In this document: positions 22,514-30,160 of the stretch, one piece after another
Numbering within the stretch: position 1 is the first letter of the stretch
Layout of the letters: each line of letters begins with the position of its first letter
Source: an uncultured Clostridia bacterium
Lineage (GTDB): Bacteria; Bacillota; Clostridia; Oscillospirales; Oscillospiraceae
DNA: 36,191 bases
Assembly (NCBI GenBank): GCA_945482615.1
Contig: CALYRG010000009.1
Span: 1-36,191, forward strand
Direction: 5' to 3'
Program-made: the position numbers and the translations under genes
The notes under the pieces: generated by a model
Database searches by the model: none
What the model saw: only the letters and a program-made list of their open reading frames with translations
What the model was told of the DNA's origin: nothing

Positions 22514-23196
22514 TCGAATTTCTGTTTCTCGACCTGGACGACACCATTCTGGACTTTCACAAGGCAGAGCGCATCGCCCTGTCCAAAACCCTCCGGGACT
22601 TCTCTCTGGAGCCTACAGAGGAAGTGCTGGCCCGGTATCACGCCATCAACGCCCAGCACTGGCGGCGCCTGGAGCGCCGGGAAATCGACCGGCAGGAGGT
22701 TCTGGTGGGCCGGTTCCGGGTGCTGTTTGAGGAGCTGGGCATGGAGATTGACGCCGGAGCGGTGATGAAGGCCTACGAGCACAATCTCTCCATGGGCCAC
22801 TACTTCCTCCCCGGCGCTCTGGAAGCCGTGCAGCGCCTGCACGGGAAGTATCGGCTGTTCCTTGCCAGCAACGGCACCGCCGTGGTGCAGCATTCCAGAC
22901 TCCAAAGCGCCGGACTGTACCCCTATTTTGAGCAGGTGTTCATCTCTCAGGAAGTGGGCTTTGACAAGCCCTCCAAGGAATACTTTGCCGCCTGCTTTGC
23001 AAAAATCCCCGGCTTTTGCGTCGGGGACGCCATGATGGTGGGCGACAGCCTGACCTCCGACATGCTGGGGGGCCTGAACGCCGGAATGCATACCTGCTGG
23101 ATCACCCCGCCCTCCACTCCCGCCCGGGCGGACATTGTCCCCGAATACCGCCTGGAATCCCTCACCCAGCTGGAAAAACTGCTCGAAACCCTTTAA
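22510..23196 (+). CDS. YjjG-family HAD nucleotidase
   Basis: A 228-residue HAD phosphatase with a helical cap. Motif I is FLDLDDTILDF (nucleophile Asp8, acid Asp10), motif II is LASNGT, the Lys is in FDKPSKEYF and motif IV is MVGDSLTSDMLGG. The sequence pattern fits the YjjG/TIGR02254 group, which removes phosphate from non-canonical pyrimidine nucleotides. It is coupled to butyrate kinase by a four-base overlap, although no metabolic link between the two is evident. The operon probably ends here, since about 200 non-coding bases follow. Confidence 0.9.
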   Translation: MIEFLFLDLDDTILDFHKAERIALSKTLRDFSLEPTEEVLARYHAINAQHWRRLERREIDRQEVLVGRFRVLFEELGMEIDAGAVMKAYEHNLSMGHYFLPGALEAVQRLHGKYRLFLASNGTAVVQHSRLQSAGLYPYFEQVFISQEVGFDKPSKEYFAACFAKIPGFCVGDAMMVGDSLTSDMLGGLNAGMHTCWITPPSTPARADIVPEYRLESLTQLEKLLETL

Positions 23197-23402
23197 GTCT
23201 TCGGCCCGGGAATTTCGTTGGGGCGTCCATAGATGTCGCATTCTGTTTGTGGTGTAATACAGAATTAATAACCCAGCGGATGCAGCCGCGGGAAAAACAC
23301 GCGCTTATACAGGCAGGAGCCGCACCCAAATTCAGCGTCCATTTTGGAATGCGGTTTGCTATCATCCTGTCAGAAATACATAGACAGAAAGAAGATGGAA
23401 CT

Positions 23403-24137
23403 ATGCCAACAAAGCCTATGGAAAAGCCCAGACTGCACGCCCCTTTTCTTCGGAAGCTGTGTACCCTTCTTGCGCTGTTCGCGCTGATCTTCCTCATCAT
23501 TTTTGTGATCCGGAGTTTTCCCAAAAGGGAGAGCCGGTTTACTGACAATGTAGCCGGTCAGATCGCGCAGGAGATGGCGGACAATCAGATTGTGCTGTCC
23601 TCCAGACCCGGACGGCGCACCGTAGCGGATTTTCAGAATCCGATCCTTGAAAACCACGGCAGAGAGTCCCGGCTCATCGTCCATACCGCCCACCTGTCCG
23701 AGACCATCTCCATCGCCAGCGAGGGCCTGGGCGGCTGGGAGTGGACCTCCGCCTACCAGGACATCGTGTACGAGGGGGATGCCCAGTACACCGTAGACCT
23801 GAGCCATCTTTCCCAGGAGGATTTCACCGTCAACAACGAGCTGAAGACCCTGACTGTCCGGATTCCCTACGCGGTTCTGTCCCCCATCAACATTCCCGCT
23901 GACAAGATCAAGTTCCGGGATGTGAAAAAAGGCTGGGCCGCCCCCAAGGACATCAGGCTCACCGCCGAGGAAAGCGCCCAACTGATGATCCAGGTCAGCA
24001 ACAAGATGAAAGCCAAGCTCATTGACGAGAACATCATTGCCGCGGCAAACCGGGATGCCAAGCTGGTCGTGGCAGCTCTTCTTTCCACCACCGTCCAGGC
24101 CGTCGATCCGGAATTTACCGTGGTGGTCGTACAATAA
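23403..24137 (+). CDS. DUF4230 membrane-anchored protein
   Basis: A 244-residue protein with one N-terminal membrane segment (about residues 21-41: LLALFALIFLIIFVIRSF) and an extracytoplasmic or cytoplasmic domain matching DUF4230: LIVHTAHLSETISIASEGLG, YEGDAQYTVDLSHLSQEDFT, VRIPYAVLSPINIPADKIKF and a helical stretch ending in a beta strand. The function of DUF4230 is unknown to me. The ribosome site before ATG 23403 is weak (AAGATGGA). It is followed after 11 bases by a membrane-protein gene, and the two probably form a transcription unit ended by the hairpin at 24986-25018. About 200 bases upstream (23197-23402) hold no gene; no clear promoter was found there. Confidence 0.75.
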   Translation: MPTKPMEKPRLHAPFLRKLCTLLALFALIFLIIFVIRSFPKRESRFTDNVAGQIAQEMADNQIVLSSRPGRRTVADFQNPILENHGRESRLIVHTAHLSETISIASEGLGGWEWTSAYQDIVYEGDAQYTVDLSHLSQEDFTVNNELKTLTVRIPYAVLSPINIPADKIKFRDVKKGWAAPKDIRLTAEESAQLMIQVSNKMKAKLIDENIIAAANRDAKLVVAALLSTTVQAVDPEFTVVVVQ

Positions 24138-24148
24138 AGGAGATTCTT

Positions 24149-24979
24149 ATGGAAAAATACAAGCGCATTGCCACTGTTTCCATTCTCTCGCTTCTTATCA
24201 TTCTGTCGTGCACCGTGTTTGGGATGAAAATGACCGACCCCGCCACCTATTCCCACACCATTGAGGTGCTGGACAAAAACCGGACAACGGTGCTGGGACT
24301 TTCGGCAGCCTCCGCGGCGGCCTCTGCGGCAGTCTCCGCCCTGCCCTCGGATATCTGCTCTCCCTTGGCCCAGCAGCTGTCGGAATTTACCACCTGGTTT
24401 CTGCTGATCCTCAGCATCGTCTTTCTGGAAAAATACCTTCTTACGATTTTCGGTTTTGTGTCCTGCTACATTCTGATCCCTATTGGATGCGGCGCCCTTC
24501 TTACAAATTGCTTTTTCCCAAAGCCGTTTCTGCAGAGCCTCGGGATAAAGCTGGCAGCCCTTGGCGCCGTTCTGCTTCTCGTCATTCCCACCAGCATCTG
24601 GGCCTCTGACCAGGTCAACAGCATCTATTCCAAGTCCATTGAGCTGACCGTGCAGTCCGCCAACGCCGTCAGTGACAATCTGATGCGCGACATTTCCGAC
24701 GATGCCGCGGAAAACACCACCGTCATTGACGAGGCCAAGGCAATCCTGGACGATTTGTCCAGCTCCGTGGCCGGAGTAGTGGACCAGTTCAAAAATGTGC
24801 TGAACCGGTTTGTTGAGGCCACTGCCGTGATGATCGTGACGACCTGCCTCATTCCCATCCTGGTGATCCTGTTCTTCGCCTGGATCGTCAAATCCCTGTT
24901 CAATGTTCAGGTTATTCTCCCCGCAGGTCTTCCCCTGCCGCCCAAACGGCACCGTTCCCGGGACTGCGCCGATGAATAA
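24149..24979 (+). CDS. Unrecognised multi-pass membrane protein, partner of DUF4230 gene
   Basis: A 276-residue protein I do not recognise. It has a hydrophobic N-terminal segment (residues 7-26), two or more central membrane segments (about 80-115 and 130-150) and one near the C-terminus (about 225-247), followed by a short basic tail. Between the last two blocks lies a hydrophilic stretch of about 70 residues (IYSKSIELTVQSANAVSDNL, and VIDEAKAILDDLSSSVAGVV) that looks like amphipathic helices facing one side of the membrane. AAAGGAG lies six bases before the ATG. The tight pairing with the DUF4230 gene suggests one membrane complex; function unknown. Confidence 0.75.
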   Translation: MEKYKRIATVSILSLLIILSCTVFGMKMTDPATYSHTIEVLDKNRTTVLGLSAASAAASAAVSALPSDICSPLAQQLSEFTTWFLLILSIVFLEKYLLTIFGFVSCYILIPIGCGALLTNCFFPKPFLQSLGIKLAALGAVLLLVIPTSIWASDQVNSIYSKSIELTVQSANAVSDNLMRDISDDAAENTTVIDEAKAILDDLSSSVAGVVDQFKNVLNRFVEATAVMIVTTCLIPILVILFFAWIVKSLFNVQVILPAGLPLPPKRHRSRDCADE

Positions 24980-24985
24980 GAAAAG

Positions 24986-25018
24986 ACCGTCTGAGTTCTT
25001 CTCCAGGACTCAGACGGT
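24986..25018. terminator. Bidirectional terminator between DUF4230 operon and esterase gene
   Basis: ACCGTCTGAGT (24986-24996) and ACTCAGACGGT (25008-25018) form an 11-bp stem followed by TTT, with AAAAG before it. It separates two convergent units. Confidence 0.8.
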
Positions 25019-25027
25019 TTCAAATAT

Positions 25028-26752
25028 TTACATGGCCTCTTCGCCCATATAGAGCAGCGTTCCGTCGTCCCTTCTGGAGAATTTGCTCAGGAACTCGTCG
25101 TAGGAAATCCAGCTCTCACGGGGGTAGTTGGCATGGGGCATATCCTTCACCCGACCCACGGTAAGCATAGGCGTCCCCTTGGCGTTTCTGTACACGTAAT
25201 AGGTAATCTCGCCAACCCGATAGCTGGCAGGGGTCTCATTCAAACCATATACCCGTATCAGATTTTTCAGAACGGAAGCGATCAGTTCAGTTACCCGGTA
25301 CGGAAGCTGGCCGTTCTCCACATCGGAGCACAGGAAATCCTCGTCGCCAAAGAGGAACATGTAGGGGATGGCCGGTTCGATTGTCTCCGGAAGCTCCAGG
25401 GTATCCTCCGGCTTCACCAAAGCGGACCAGGGGGCTACCGCCGCGAACACGCCGGGTGCTTTCATTGCCAGTGTATGGGTCATCATTCCTCCGCTGGACT
25501 GCCCGCAGGCATAGATTCTGGAGGGATCCACCCTGTTTCGAAGCTTTACATCCTCCAGCATTCTCAGAATGAAGCCCACATCATCCGTAGGCTTTCCCTT
25601 GTAATTCCCGCTCCAGACCAGGAGGTTGCGCAGGGTGCCAGGCCGCTGCTGGAATACGCCGGCCTCCGGAAACAGGGCGATAAAGCTTCGTTCTTCGGCC
25701 ACACGGCTCATTCCGGACAGACTGATAAAGGTTTCGGCTGTTCCGCCGCGGCCATGCATACATACGACCACAGGGGCCGCCTCCCCGCTGTCCTTTACCT
25801 TTTGGGGAACATACTCATACCAGCAGCGGACAAATCCATCGCAGGTCATGGTGTGATAGGTAAAGCCGTATTCTTTGGGATCGATCCGATTCCGCAGATG
25901 CTTGGTTCCGAAGCCGCGATGCCGGCAGGCCAGATGCAGATACTCCCACACCGCACGGATCCTTGCCAGCTCCGGCTCTCCGGAAAAACCGTTTGTGACA
26001 CGAACCTGGGCGATTTTTTCCTCGTTGACCTGACTGGTTTTTACAACCTTTCCGGGGAAGTAGATTTCGTCGGCCCAGCGGTTGGAGAAGCACTCCTCAT
26101 CTGCGTCGTTTGCAGCTTTCCAGTAGGCGCATACATCGGCATTGACACCGGCGTTTTCCGTCCAGCTCATCCAGACAGGGAGCTGAACCTGCGCCGCAGA
26201 AACAAAGCGCTCGGTGGCACCGTTATTTCCTGTGCGCTGTAGTGCAGTGCTTCGCTGCAGAACTTCTTCGCGAAGATCGCCGAATGTAGCCAGGCCGCTC
26301 CAATGTCTGCTCAATCGAATGGCAGCCTGATGCACTGCCGTTGAACCGGCCCCCACACCGAACACATAGAAATTGTCCTGCATTGTCACATAGTACCGGC
26401 GGGCATTCGCCTGAACGAACAGCTGGTTAATATAGTCTCCATCCGTGCCGTCCAGATTCCACTTGCCGTCCTTCGGTACGGCAAGGAACAAAAATACATC
26501 CTGTTCCTCCGCAAACTGAATTCAGTGGCTTCGTTCCAGATATTCCGGCCCGGACACGCCCTCCGGTGCCGCCACAACCACACAGGGCTGATTGTAGTGC
26601 AGGTTGGGCTTCAAATACGTATAAAAGCTTCGGCTCACTCCATTTACTTCCACGAATTCTTCAAACAGTCCGGAGAAAAAGCAGCGCCGGGGATCCTCCT
26701 GAACGACGTCAAATACACTGGTATCCTTCGGAAATGTTTTAACTTCTGACAC
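25028..26752 (-). pseudogene. PHB-depolymerase-like esterase gene interrupted by one in-frame UGA
   Basis: A minus-strand frame of 575 codons runs from GTG 26752 (AGGAGG seven bases upstream) to 25028, broken only by TGA at codon 77 (26524-26522); the frame is the same on both sides. Before the stop: VVVAAPEGVSGPEYLERSH. After it: IQFAEEQDVFLFLAVPKDGK. The C-terminal half is an alpha/beta hydrolase of the PHB-depolymerase/esterase type with VVCMHGRGG (oxyanion region), the nucleophile in ACGQSSGG, GDEDFL and the His in MPHANYP. There is no signal peptide. Homologues tend to have Trp at such a site, so TGG to TGA is the simplest cause. Re-initiation at TTG 26491, readthrough, or a sequencing error are alternatives. 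Confidence 0.75.
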
Positions 26753-26803
26753 GGCAGTGCCTCCTGTTGGTTTCGATACGACCCTGTGCGTCCATGCGCC
26801 AGA

Positions 26804-27976
26804 CTAAATCCGTGCCACGCCGGTTTTCCGGGCGGCCTCCGCCACAGCCCTGGCCACGGCAGGCCCAACCCGCTTATCGAAGGGTGTGGGAATGATGTAG
26901 TCGGCGCTGAGCTCCTCATCGGAGACAAGCCCTGCCAGCGCGCTGGCGGCAGCCATTTTCATCTCCTCGTTAATGCCAGAGGCACGAACATCGAAGGCAC
27001 CCCGGAAGATACCGGGGAAAGCCAGTACATTATTGATCTGGTTGGGGTAGTCACTGCGGCCGGTGGACACCACCGCCGCGCCGGCCGCCCTGGCATCCTC
27101 GGGGAAGATCTCAGGGGTGGGGTTGGCACAGGCGAAAATGATGGCATCCCGGTTCATGGCACAGACCATTTCCTTTGTCACGATGCCGGGGGCAGAGGTG
27201 CCGATGAACACATCCGCGCCCACCAGCTTCTGGGCCAGACTGCCGGGGGTCTGATCCGGGTTTGTGATGGCAGCCATCTCCGCCTGGGCCCAGTTCATGC
27301 CGGGAGCACCCACATAGAGGGCGCCCTGCCTGTCGCACATGGTGACGTTCCTGTAGCCGGCGCTGAGAAGCATTTTCACGATGGCGATGCCTGCCGCGCC
27401 TGCGCCGCAGGTGACCACCTTCACATCTTCCTTCTTCTTTCCCACTACCTTCAGCGCATTGGTCAGACCCGCCAGAACAATGACCGCGGTGCCGTGCTGG
27501 TCATCGTGGAACACGGGAATGTCGCATTTTTCCTTCAGCCTGCGCTCAATCTCGAAGCACCGGGGGGCGGCGATATCCTCCAGGTTGATGCCGCCGAAGG
27601 AGCCGGATATCAGGGCCACGGTGTTGACGAATTCGTCCACATCCTTGGTTTTGACGCACAGGGGAAAGGCGTCCACCTCACCGAAGGCCTTGAAGAGCAC
27701 GCATTTTCCCTCCATCACGGGCATACCGGCCTCGGGGCCGATGTCTCCCAGTCCCAGAACGGCAGAACCGTCGGTGATGACGGCGCACAGATTGTGGCGG
27801 CGGGTCAGCTCGTAGGACTTGTCCACATCCTTCTGAATCTCCAGGCAGGGCTGGGCCACGCCGGGCGTGTAGGCCAGGGACAGGTCGTCCTTGGTTTCCA
27901 AGGGTACCGCTGCCTTTATCTCAATTTTTCCGCCCCACTCCCTGTGAAGCCGCAGGGATTCCTTTGCGTAATCCAT
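26804..27976 (-). CDS. Malic enzyme (NAD(P)-dependent, short bacterial type)
   Basis: A 390-residue enzyme that decarboxylates malate to pyruvate with reduction of NAD(P). The N-terminal part has SLAYTPGVAQPC (catalytic Tyr) and GSAVLGLGDIGPEAGMPVME; the metal site is in IPVFHDDQHGTAVIVLAGL; the dinucleotide loop is GAGAAGIAIVKML; ANPTPEIFPEDARAAG and NNVLAFPGIFRGAFDVRASG follow. It lacks the phosphotransacetylase-like domain of long malic enzymes. The ATG at 27976 has AAAGGAG upstream. It starts about 50 bases before the esterase gene on the same strand, has its own promoter (28039-28067), and no terminator was seen between them. Confidence 0.95.
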   Translation of the reverse strand: MDYAKESLRLHREWGGKIEIKAAVPLETKDDLSLAYTPGVAQPCLEIQKDVDKSYELTRRHNLCAVITDGSAVLGLGDIGPEAGMPVMEGKCVLFKAFGEVDAFPLCVKTKDVDEFVNTVALISGSFGGINLEDIAAPRCFEIERRLKEKCDIPVFHDDQHGTAVIVLAGLTNALKVVGKKKEDVKVVTCGAGAAGIAIVKMLLSAGYRNVTMCDRQGALYVGAPGMNWAQAEMAAITNPDQTPGSLAQKLVGADVFIGTSAPGIVTKEMVCAMNRDAIIFACANPTPEIFPEDARAAGAAVVSTGRSDYPNQINNVLAFPGIFRGAFDVRASGINEEMKMAAASALAGLVSDEELSADYIIPTPFDKRVGPAVARAVAEAARKTGVARI

Positions 27977-28038
27977 ACAGTTTGTCTCCTTTCGTTTTCG
28001 GCGCACCGGGAGGCCGCGCCGCACATATACAATATATT

Positions 28039-28067
28039 ATAATACATGAGGATGCCGCATTTGTAAA
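28039..28067 (-). promoter_or_regulatory. Promoter of the malic enzyme gene
   Basis: TTTACA (28062-28067) and TATTAT (28039-28044) on the minus strand have a 17-base spacer in a very AT-rich stretch. Confidence 0.6.
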
Positions 28068-28240
28068 ATATATATTTCGGCGGCTTTTATAGTCATTTCT
28101 GTATGAAATGAGGCGGCAGCGGCCAGCTTCCCCATCTCAAGAGTGCCGCTGTCCTTTATCCGGAATTCAAAGTGCTTTCATGATCGGCAGCCTTTCCGCT
28201 ACCTTAATCCAGAATTAATAAAAACTTAATGCCAATTTGA

Positions 28241-28269
28241 TTGAATTCTTCCTATATACACGGTAGAAT
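28241..28269 (+). promoter_or_regulatory. Promoter of the MacAB-type export operon
   Basis: TTGAAT (28241-28246) and TAGAAT (28264-28269) have a 17-base spacer, about 35 bases before the first start codon. The 170 bases upstream to the malic enzyme promoter hold no gene; several TTAAT/ATTAA motifs near 28203-28230 could be regulator sites. Confidence 0.6.
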
Positions 28270-28301
28270 AGGCATAAATACGGATTCTGGAGGAACAGAC
28301 C

Positions 28302-29468
28302 ATGGACAGAAGGAAATTTGCGCTGCTTCTTGCTGCGCTGGTTTGCGCAGTGTCTCTTGCCGGATGCGGCAAGGAGGGCGCTGTATACGTGCAGTCCGTC
28401 AAAAGTCTCGTCGGATATGGCGCAATTGCCCCGTCAGACCGATTCGCCGGCATCGTCATATCCGAAGACGTGACCAAAATTGAAAAGGATGCGGATAAGA
28501 CCGTAGCGGAGCTGTTCGTCAAGGAAGGCGACGATGTGAAGGAGGGACAGAAGCTTTTCTGCTATGATACGGAGGAGCTGCAGCTGAGCCTGGACAAGCA
28601 GCGGCTGGAGGCAGAGCAGCTTCAGACCTCCATAGAAAGCTTCCAGCTGCAGATCGATGCCCTGGAAAAATCCCTGAGCAGTGTCAGCGGCAGCACCAAG
28701 CTCCAGTACACCATTGAAATCCAGTCCACTCAGGTGGATCTGAAGGAGGCCCAGCTGAAGCTGAAAACCAAGGAGGCCGAGGTCAAAAAGTCCGAAAAGC
28801 TTCTTGAAAACGCCGAGGTGACCTCCCCGGTCACCGGCCGCATCCAGTCCGTCAACACCGACGGCCAGACCGACCACAACGGCAATCCCCTGCCCTTCAT
28901 CTCCATTCAGAAGTCCGGCGCTTTCCGGATCAAGGGTACGCTGGGTGAGCTTCAGAGCAGCGCCATCCGGGCAGGTGACCGGCTGACCATTCTGTCCCGG
29001 ACGGATGGCCGCACCTGGTCCGGCACGGTAACGCTGGTAGATTTTGAAAATCCCACGCAGGGCAGCCAGACGGACGGCATGATGGGTCCATCCCCGGATG
29101 AAATGAGCGCTTCCAGCCGCTATCCCTTCTATGCCGACATTGACAATATGGAAGGGCTGCTTCTGGGCCAGCATGTGTATGTCCAGCTGGAACAGGGGGA
29201 GCAGCCCCAGGGGCTTTTCGTCAGTCCGGAGTTTATCGTCTACCGGGAGGACGGAGCCGCCTGCGTGTGGGCGGAGGAGCGGGGCAGGCTCACCCAGCGC
29301 ACGGTGGAGCTGGGCGCATTCAATGACCGCACCGGAACCCAGCAGATCCTGTCCGGCCTGACGGAAGATGACTACATCGCATTCCCCGACCCCGGCGTAT
29401 GCGCGGAGGGAGCGCCCGTCACCCGGGAGGCCCCACAGGCCTCCCCCCAGGAAACGGAGGGAGCCTGA
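28302..29468 (+). CDS. Membrane-fusion adaptor lipoprotein (HlyD/MacA family)
   Basis: A 388-residue lipoprotein with lipobox LAGC (Cys22). The adaptor layout is clear: a split biotinyl-lipoyl part (AELFVKEGDDVKEGQKLFCY and ENAEVTSPVTGRIQSVNTDG), a coiled coil between them (about residues 85-165, heptad-like LQLSLDKQRLEAEQLQTSIE), then beta-barrel and membrane-proximal domains. Such adaptors link an exporter to the cell surface or, in Gram-positives, shape the substrate path of MacB-type transporters. GGAGG precedes the ATG. Its stop shares a base with the next ATG (TGATG). It is the first of two adaptors in this operon. Confidence 0.9.
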   Translation: MDRRKFALLLAALVCAVSLAGCGKEGAVYVQSVKSLVGYGAIAPSDRFAGIVISEDVTKIEKDADKTVAELFVKEGDDVKEGQKLFCYDTEELQLSLDKQRLEAEQLQTSIESFQLQIDALEKSLSSVSGSTKLQYTIEIQSTQVDLKEAQLKLKTKEAEVKKSEKLLENAEVTSPVTGRIQSVNTDGQTDHNGNPLPFISIQKSGAFRIKGTLGELQSSAIRAGDRLTILSRTDGRTWSGTVTLVDFENPTQGSQTDGMMGPSPDEMSASSRYPFYADIDNMEGLLLGQHVYVQLEQGEQPQGLFVSPEFIVYREDGAACVWAEERGRLTQRTVELGAFNDRTGTQQILSGLTEDDYIAFPDPGVCAEGAPVTREAPQASPQETEGA

Positions 29469-30160
29469 TGCCGATTTTGCAGCTGAAGAATATCTGTAAA
29501 GACTACATTCAGGGCAAGGAGCCGGTTCGGGTTCTGAAAAACGTGAACCTCACCATGGAGCGGGGCGACTATGTTGCCATCATGGGCCCCTCCGGCTCCG
29601 GCAAGACCACGCTGCTGAACATCATCGGCTGTCTGGACGTGCCCACCTCCGGGGAATACCTTCTGGACGGCAAGAGCCTCAGGGACCTGGATGATGATGC
29701 TCTGGCAGAGATCCGCAACCGGCATCTGGGCTTTGTGTTTCAGAGCTTCTATCTGCTGCCCAAGCTCACGGCTCTGGACAATGTGGCCCTGCCCCTGCTC
29801 TACGCCGATGTGCCGCTGAAGCAGCGCCGGGAGCGGGCGGCGGAGGCACTGAAAGCCGTGGGGCTGGAGGAGCGGATGCTGTTCCTGCCCAACCAGCTCT
29901 CCGGCGGCCAGTGCCAGCGGGTAGCCATCGCCCGGGCCATCGTTACCAAGCCCGATCTGCTCCTGGCAGATGAGCCCACCGGTGCTCTGGACACCCGGGC
30001 AGGCAGCCAGATCATGGACATTTTCCGCAGGCTCAGTCAGGAGGGCATGACCATTCTGATGATCACCCACGAGCAGGCCATTGCAGACTGCGCCCACAAG
30101 CTCTACCACATTCTGGATGGTGAGCTCCACGGGGAGGAGGCAGACACCCATGGGATTTAA
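29468..30160 (+). CDS. MacB/LolD-type export ATPase
   Basis: A 230-residue ABC ATPase. Walker A is GPSGSGKTT, the Q loop is [13 protein letters not shown], the signature is LSGGQCQR and Walker B is [12 protein letters not shown], followed by the switch His in [19 protein letters not shown] is diagnostic of the MacB/LolD/FtsE-like group that powers type VII ABC systems. These use mechanotransmission to move peptides, lipoproteins or antibiotics rather than transporting through the membrane domain. It is coupled to both neighbours (one-base overlap upstream, 11-base overlap downstream) and acts with the permease at 32249-33502. Confidence 0.95.
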   Translation: MPILQLKNICKDYIQGKEPVRVLKNVNLTMERGDYVAIMGPSGSGKTTLLNIIGCLDVPTSGEYLLDGKSLRDLDDDALAEIRNRHLGFVFQSFYLLPKLTALDNVALPLLYADVPLKQRRERAAEALKAVGLEERMLFLPNQLSGGQCQRVAIARAIVTKPDLLLADEPTGALDTRAGSQIMDIFRRLSQEGMTILMITHEQAIADCAHKLYHILDGELHGEEADTHGI

